Of a stretch of DNA of 32,951 nucleotides, positions 28,182 to 32,951 are shown in pieces (the first letter of the stretch is position 1; the number at the start of each line of letters is the position of its first letter). Made by a program: the position numbers and the translations under genes. The notes beneath the pieces were generated by a model. The model had not been told where the DNA came from. It ran no database searches and saw nothing but the letters and a program-made list of their open reading frames with translations. Source of the DNA: Chara braunii (Eukaryota > Streptophyta > Charophyceae > Charales > Characeae); NCBI GenBank assembly GCA_003427395.1, contig BFEA01001087.1, forward strand, positions 115,405 to 148,355, in the 5' to 3' direction.

Positions 28182-28445
28182 NCTCTCTCTCTTGCTCCCC
28201 TCCNAGAGATGGTACTCTTTGATCCGATACCCTCTGATGANCTGTTCTTGGCGNGAACAGCGAAAAGCGCTTCAGGGGCTGCGCCAAACCNCCCCCTTCT
28301 CCGGTAGGTGATTNGATCTCCGGATGCTGGGAAATTTCTCTCCTATTCCTTATTCTCCTTCCCCTTCTTCTTACCCACATCCTCCTTCTCGCTCGGNAAT
28401 CCNATCTTCTCCAGTTGGTAATTGGACCCNTGGATGCTGATATGA
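28182..28445 (+). repeat. Ambiguous-base cluster with a short repeated phrase
   Basis: Nine N bases lie at 28182, 28204, 28241, 28254, 28291, 28314, 28397, 28403 and 28430. CTTCTCC(G/A)GT(A/T)GGT(G/A)ATT followed by GGATGCTG occurs twice (about 28297 and 28407), so collapsed diverged repeats could explain the ambiguity. Confidence 0.6.
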
Positions 28446-28628
28446 TCCCCCCGCAGCATACCTTTGTCTCCCCTCCTCTTCTCCCCTTCTTGGTTGGTGA
28501 TCGAGTTGATATTGCCATGGAAAATGTATGTCAAAACCATGTCTTGAGTCTTCTTGTTTTTTTCTGCAACGGTGCTATTCCCACGTAGTTGGGTTGTCCG
28601 TACTTGCTACTGGCATGTATGTTTTGTG

Positions 28629-28630
<2 letters not shown>

Positions 28631-28670
<40 letters not shown>
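28631..28670 (+). repeat. (CA)n microsatellite
   Basis: About 20 CA units, followed by AAACAAAAACAAAAG. Confidence 0.95.
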
Positions 28671-28673
<3 letters not shown>

Positions 28674-28687
28674 AAAACAAAAGTGAC

Positions 28688-28732
28688 AATGTATATTTCC
28701 ATGTTCTAGCGGTAGATTCATTCAATTTTGTT
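28688..28732 (+). mobile_element. Family B fragment
   Basis: ATGTATATTTCCATGTTCTA and GGTAGATTCATTCA match the middle of family B copies (GTGTATCTTTC..TTCTAG..AAGATTCATTC). Neither end is present. Confidence 0.45.
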
Positions 28733-29700
28733 TTTTTTTTCTCTCCTTTTTCCACCACGATTTTTTTTTTATTTTTTTTTTAATATTAGCCTGCCCCTCG
28801 AGACCCCCCCTACCATCCCTGGGGGTCAACCCCCCCCCCTGCCCCCCACACCGGGCCCTGGCATGTTCGGACGGAAACCATCCATACGCCTGTACGGCCG
28901 TTCGCCCGTCCGTACACACGGGCCGTATGGAGACCCCCCGTACGACGTACTGGGGACGACACTGCACACACGCACATGCTATGTTCGTCGACGTCCATTC
29001 CACAGCCTTCGGCACTTTCAGCAACCATGTACAAAACACATATACCCTACTGTCATTGCGGCGACCCCCTCACCTCAGCACTGTGACGAACTCTTTTTTG
29101 AGACGCGCCATTTCCTGCGCGAATAGCTTGGGAGCATGTAAACAGGGTTAGGAATAAATTGCATGAATGGCGTTGCTTTTGGTTGTTTTTTCGTTTCCTT
29201 TTTTGGGGGATCCTAGGAAAAATCGGGTAAATGGCCTGCGCCTTAGTGAGAGCGGGGAAAGAGGGGAACGACAACAATTTTTTTCACTTCCTTTCTCTTT
29301 CTTGGGAGTACGGGCAGTTTTTTTTTAGGATTTTGTTTAAGGAAAATTTGGGCACGTTGGAATTTTTGCCTACAACTACACAATGATTCTTGCTTGCGCG
29401 CGCATTTTTGCGGCTGACTGTGCGTTCTTGGTTGCCCACCCCTTAATCCTTGCTGTAACTTTAATCTCTTCTTGGCAGGCGTAGGCATAACTGTAATCTT
29501 CCTTCCTTGACTCCTTTGTTCGCGCCTTTGCATGCGCTCTTTTTCCTCTATCCCATTTGCCAGAATGATGCATGACTATATCGATGCGTGGAGAGTGGCT
29601 ACGTCCCCCACGCCGGCCTGGCCATGCAGTCGTAGGCACTTCCTTCCTTCATTCTCCCTCCACCCGGACACAATACCGGCTATCGCGCGCAGATGCAACT
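28733..29700. other. Sequence with T- and C-runs, nothing recognised
   Basis: Poly(T) and poly(C) runs at 28730-28850, otherwise mixed composition. Overlapping open frames near 28728-29126 on both strands lack recognisable domains. Confidence 0.45.
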
Positions 29701-29705
29701 TAAGG

Positions 29706-29713
29706 CTATAAAT
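29706..29713 (+). promoter_or_regulatory. Candidate TATA box (CTATAAAT)
   Basis: A CTATAAAT in GC-balanced sequence about 1.7 kb upstream of the gag-like fragment. It could be the promoter of a decayed long terminal repeat, but neither LTR ends nor a primer-binding site could be identified, so this is weak. Confidence 0.22.
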
Positions 29714-31390
29714 CCCGCAAGTGCGATTAACTTCCTCTCTAATCTGACTTGAAGTTAGCGCGGTCGAGAGGATCGGCTAACAGGCAGGAGCAGAAAGGTG
29801 AATGAGGAGTTGGGCGATCCGACGGGGTGGCGTCGAGTATGCGGGGTTGATGTGTGGCTGCGAAGGACTGTGGCACACGGGCGGACCTGGCTTGCATGCT
29901 CGGGCTAAGCGGGGTGACAACTTCAGGTTGATAGTAGGTGCGAGGCGACGGACTGCCCGCATCGAGAGGAGGGTGAGAAAGAGAGAGAAAGCAAGGGGTT
30001 GGAGGTGTGGTGTATTCTTCTTCAACGCTCTATATAATTTTGACTTTCGGCCATGATCAGTTTTTGTGCACGACTATATTTCGGATTTGTTGTTTATTGG
30101 GTATGGATGCATGAGTCCGTCTCTTCTCATTTATTTCTTTGCCCCCCTTGGTGTGTTTCGATCTATATGATGTTATTTTTGAAATGCTCACTGGAATCAC
30201 TGATCAGGAGTAGATTTTTGGAATTGATCCGGGTAAAACCCGCGGGCGTGGTCTGGTTAGATCTGTCGATGCATGTATGGATGAACTTTTCGTAATGGTT
30301 GCATGGGCATGGAATCTGCCATCTCATCTCGCTTGCAGAGGTTGATTGATCAGGGGGGGGATGTAGCCTTTATCGCCAGCATGTGCCACCAGTCAGATTG
30401 CATTATGTGTGCGCGCGCATACGAGCGATTAATGCAATCATCCTCCATGCGCGCGTCCGCACAAGTCATTCCGGCCTGGTTACACGTAGGAACTATTGAA
30501 ATGCCCAATCTGTTGGCAGGCGGTAAGAACTGCGAGTCAGAAAATTGCGGCTCTCGGAGATAGTAGGATTGAGAGACATTGCGGGATCACTTCTGTGCAC
30601 ACACACGTACTAACGACTGTCGAAGAACACAGCCATCACGGATGCGCGTTTCAGCAGCAGTCCCCTCCGACCGAACCATTGTAGGGTCATATGGCTCACA
30701 AACGCGGAAGGAAGAATGAATGTCCATGTCCCTTTTCGAGTCACTGATCGTGAGGCTTTGAGAGATCCCGAGTTCGAGGAGTATTGGTTTAAACACGCGA
30801 AGAACACAGCTTGTGTGACCCGAATTCCCTTACTAGACAAAGAACGATTGGCCCGCAATCCCTCGCTCGAACTGCCACAGGACGTCGCTTCGCAGCCTAA
30901 GGCTGTGGCCGGCGGCATCGGATTCTGAGAACTACGACGCCCTTAGGCGACGTGTGTTCGAACAAAGAGACAGCCATCACGTCCTGTCTGAACATCGAAT
31001 CAGGACCAGGCCCCGAAAGCAAGGCCGACGGTTCTAAAAGAAACGAGGACTTCAACCCGCCTCTTCGCCCGATTTGCACTTCTATCTGTAAACTCTTGAC
31101 ACCGGAGATTTCAGTTCTGACCTGGGACTCCACCACAATTTCCTAAAATCCTTGGCACACCCTTTTTTCGCACTTCCGGGTCCACTATCACTCCGAAACA
31201 GGAAGTCGCGTTGGGCGTGAGGTTTGTATCGGAGCCAACACGTGTCAAGACTAAGAATTGACAAGTGGCCCGGCTCCTCCAATCGACTAACCTGGCGAGT
31301 CCTAGGCGAGGACGAACTAGATAAAGAAACGCACCGGTGCACGATGCTGTAATAATCAGAAGATGCTTTGCTGGAAGACAGACGGATAAC
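29714..31390 (+). other. Possible retroelement leader, unassigned
   Basis: Several short plus-strand frames (for example 30303-30560 and 30716-30925) follow one another with stops between them, upstream of the gag-protease fragment. No domain is recognised. It may be the 5' part of the same decayed LTR element. Confidence 0.3.
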
Positions 31391-32590
31391 ATGAACGCCA
31401 ATCAGGCGCAAGGAGGGGCGAACCAGCCGAACCTGGCCCCCCCGTGTTCGCGTCCCTGCTGCTCCCCCCGATCTATACCTGTTTGATCTTGCGCATCACT
31501 TGGCCGGAGCTTGGCCTGCCACACTTTGAGCGCAACAGTATGATGACGACGAAACCAGGATTGATGTCCCCGCTCGTTTGGGCGGAGATGCGCACCATTG
31601 GTTTAGCACGTACACGAGGGTCGATCTCACGACATTTGAAAGAGATTTACTGCAGGTCGGGGTCCAGAAGGCCATTAGACCTCTTGTTGTTATCACTCCT
31701 GTGCCCCCTCAGGCCACGAAAGTCGAGGAACCAAACGCTATCCTCGAGTTGACAAGAACGTTGGTGAACCTCATGCAGGAAAGTAAGAGGGAGCACCGGG
31801 AATATAACGCCCGAATGGAAACACTGCTCCGCTCGATACGCCCCATTACGGTTCGAGCCACCCCAATGGGCCATGGGAACTGGAGCCGTGCAGGCGACAG
31901 GTGCTGTCGCGGCAGGAACGGGTGCACGAGTCAACGGTTGCTATACGTGTCATCAACCCGGACACATAGCACGAGAATGTCCCAACCGACCCGCACAGGC
32001 ACGAATCGGGGTTGCGCCAATGACTGCAGCACCAATAGCTAATGGACCAGGACGGGTAGCAACGATGGTAGAAGAAACTGATAGCGGGGCAAGCACATCG
32101 GGTATTACGGAGGAAGCAACGAAGCTTATTCTGCTCGACCAATACATATGGTTAGGATACCCGGGCCTCGGAATGATCAGGGCCATCCAACCTGCCCCGA
32201 CAATAATGAAGTTTCAGAATGGAGACCCTTCTCAAGCGAGATGGAATAAGGAGGACCAGATGTCCATCTTTGAGCAGGCTAACGACCGAATGTTGCAGCA
32301 CTGCCAGGCAAACCGGAAACGGTTTGCCCTTGCCAAACTTGCAGCACGAAAGGGAAGGCTCCCGCTAAAGACCCGAAGCCAGATGAGCCAAGCACATCGG
32401 AACCAGTCCGGATGGGCCTGATCCGGAGAGACGATCACTTCCTACGGATCAAGGCCATACCTTGGAGATCCGCAGAGTGTGACGTGGAAGTACGGGGAAA
32501 CCCCTACAGTGCGGTTATCGATTCCGGAGCTGCGGTCCTAGTTGTCTCACTGCGGGTGGTTGAGCGAGTAGGAAGACGGAAAGATCTGTG
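31391..32590 (+). mobile_element. Decayed LTR-retrotransposon gag-protease fragment
   Basis: A start MNANQAQGGANQ at 31391 opens a gag-like region whose frame changes at least twice. The CCHC zinc knuckle CYTCHQPGHIAREC (Cys-X2-Cys-X4-His-X4-Cys) is at 31939-31980. After another frame change near 32350 comes a retropepsin-like motif AVIDSGAAVLVVS, with the catalytic DSGA codons at 32520-32531. The order gag-knuckle-protease and the DSGA motif fit Ty3/gypsy-type elements. No reverse transcriptase or integrase follows; similarity ends shortly after the protease motif, where a repeat array begins. Frames are broken, so the copy is inactive. Confidence 0.75.
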
Positions 32591-32624
32591 TGTCTATTCC
32601 ACGTGCAACAGAAAGTTTCAACGT

Positions 32625-32815
32625 CGTTGTACCCGTTGAACAGCTCTCGAGGCCCCGTTGAATCCCCGTTGAATAGTACAACGGACCCTTCCCATTGAAT
32701 ACTGTTCAACAGGGAGGGCGCATTGGGCCTCGGACACGTCGCTGGACGCGCATGGAGCAAAAAAAAAAATCATTCCGTTGAATCCCGTTGAATCCCCGTT
32801 GAATCATCGTTGAAA
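32625..32815 (+). repeat. CCCGTTGAATC short repeat array
   Basis: At least seven copies of (C/T)CCGTTGAA(T/C) lie at about 32634, 32653, 32664, 32691 (CCATTGAAT), 32776, 32786 and 32797, with inverted forms GTTCAACAGGG near 32704 and GTACAACGG near 32680. The array interrupts the retrotransposon fragment. Confidence 0.75.
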
Positions 32816-32883
32816 AAAAAAAATGGGCATCAGGGTTGGTTTTTTATTTTTTCTTATTTTTTTAATGGATGAAAAAAAAAAAA

Positions 32884-32919
32884 GGGTGTGTGGTGTTTGA
32901 AAAACCCTACACACCCATA
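32884..32919. repeat. Short inverted repeat (GGGTGTGT ... ACACACCC)
   Basis: GGGTGTGTGG and CTACACACCC flank TGTTTGAAAAACC and can form a hairpin of about 8-10 bp. No T-run follows, so no terminator is claimed. Confidence 0.5.
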
Positions 32920-32951
32920 TCGTGTTTTCCTAATTTTGACAAAAAAAAAAA

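Overview
The window looks like nuclear DNA of a eukaryote with a very repeat-rich genome. The only confidently recognised protein gene is a plus-strand, intron-split gene for an ARMC8/Gid5-type armadillo protein. Four exons (8083-8838, 13499-13594, 19968-20048, 23095-23151) join in phase 0 with GT-AG borders and give a continuous match to the middle of ARMC8. The first exons are not seen in the 8 kb upstream and the last ones are not seen in the nearly 10 kb downstream. The gene is therefore longer than the window, with introns of about 3.0, 4.7 and 6.4 kb and at least one longer still. The plant-like U6 and 18S fragments, the repeat-stuffed introns and the absence of compact coding suggest a streptophyte such as a charophyte alga (Chara-like). 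That assignment is inference only.

Layout. 1-7700: a mosaic of small non-autonomous elements (families A-D below), tRNA-derived SINE pieces, microsatellites, a foldback element inside an ATT microsatellite (4751-5545), and a satellite-like CCATGG/ATGGACCA block (6405-7545). 7748-7913: a U6 snRNA retropseudogene with a 17-bp target duplication, just upstream of the first ARMC8 exon seen. Intron 8839-13498: CA-rich repeats, then a degenerate LINE with reverse transcriptase and C-terminal zinc-binding domain and a TAA-type tail. Intron 13595-19967: mostly unrecognised sequence, a duplicated block around an N, and about 1.1 kb of polypurine repeats. Intron 20049-23094: a tandem cluster of family D, three copies of MITE family B, a complete tRNA-SINE, a polyadenylated 18S rRNA 3'-end retropseudogene, and a family A MITE next to the exon. 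23152-32951: microsatellites, an unmerged-contig duplication at an N, a run of ambiguous bases, and a broken LTR-retrotransposon gag-protease piece ending in a CCGTTGAAT array.

How parts relate. The LINE supplies the type of machinery that makes SINEs and RNA-derived pseudogenes, and the U6, 18S and tRNA-SINE copies in the same gene are its expected by-products. The short inverted-repeat elements (families A, B, C and the foldback) are non-autonomous; no transposase was recognised. Family names A-E are labels used only in this annotation.
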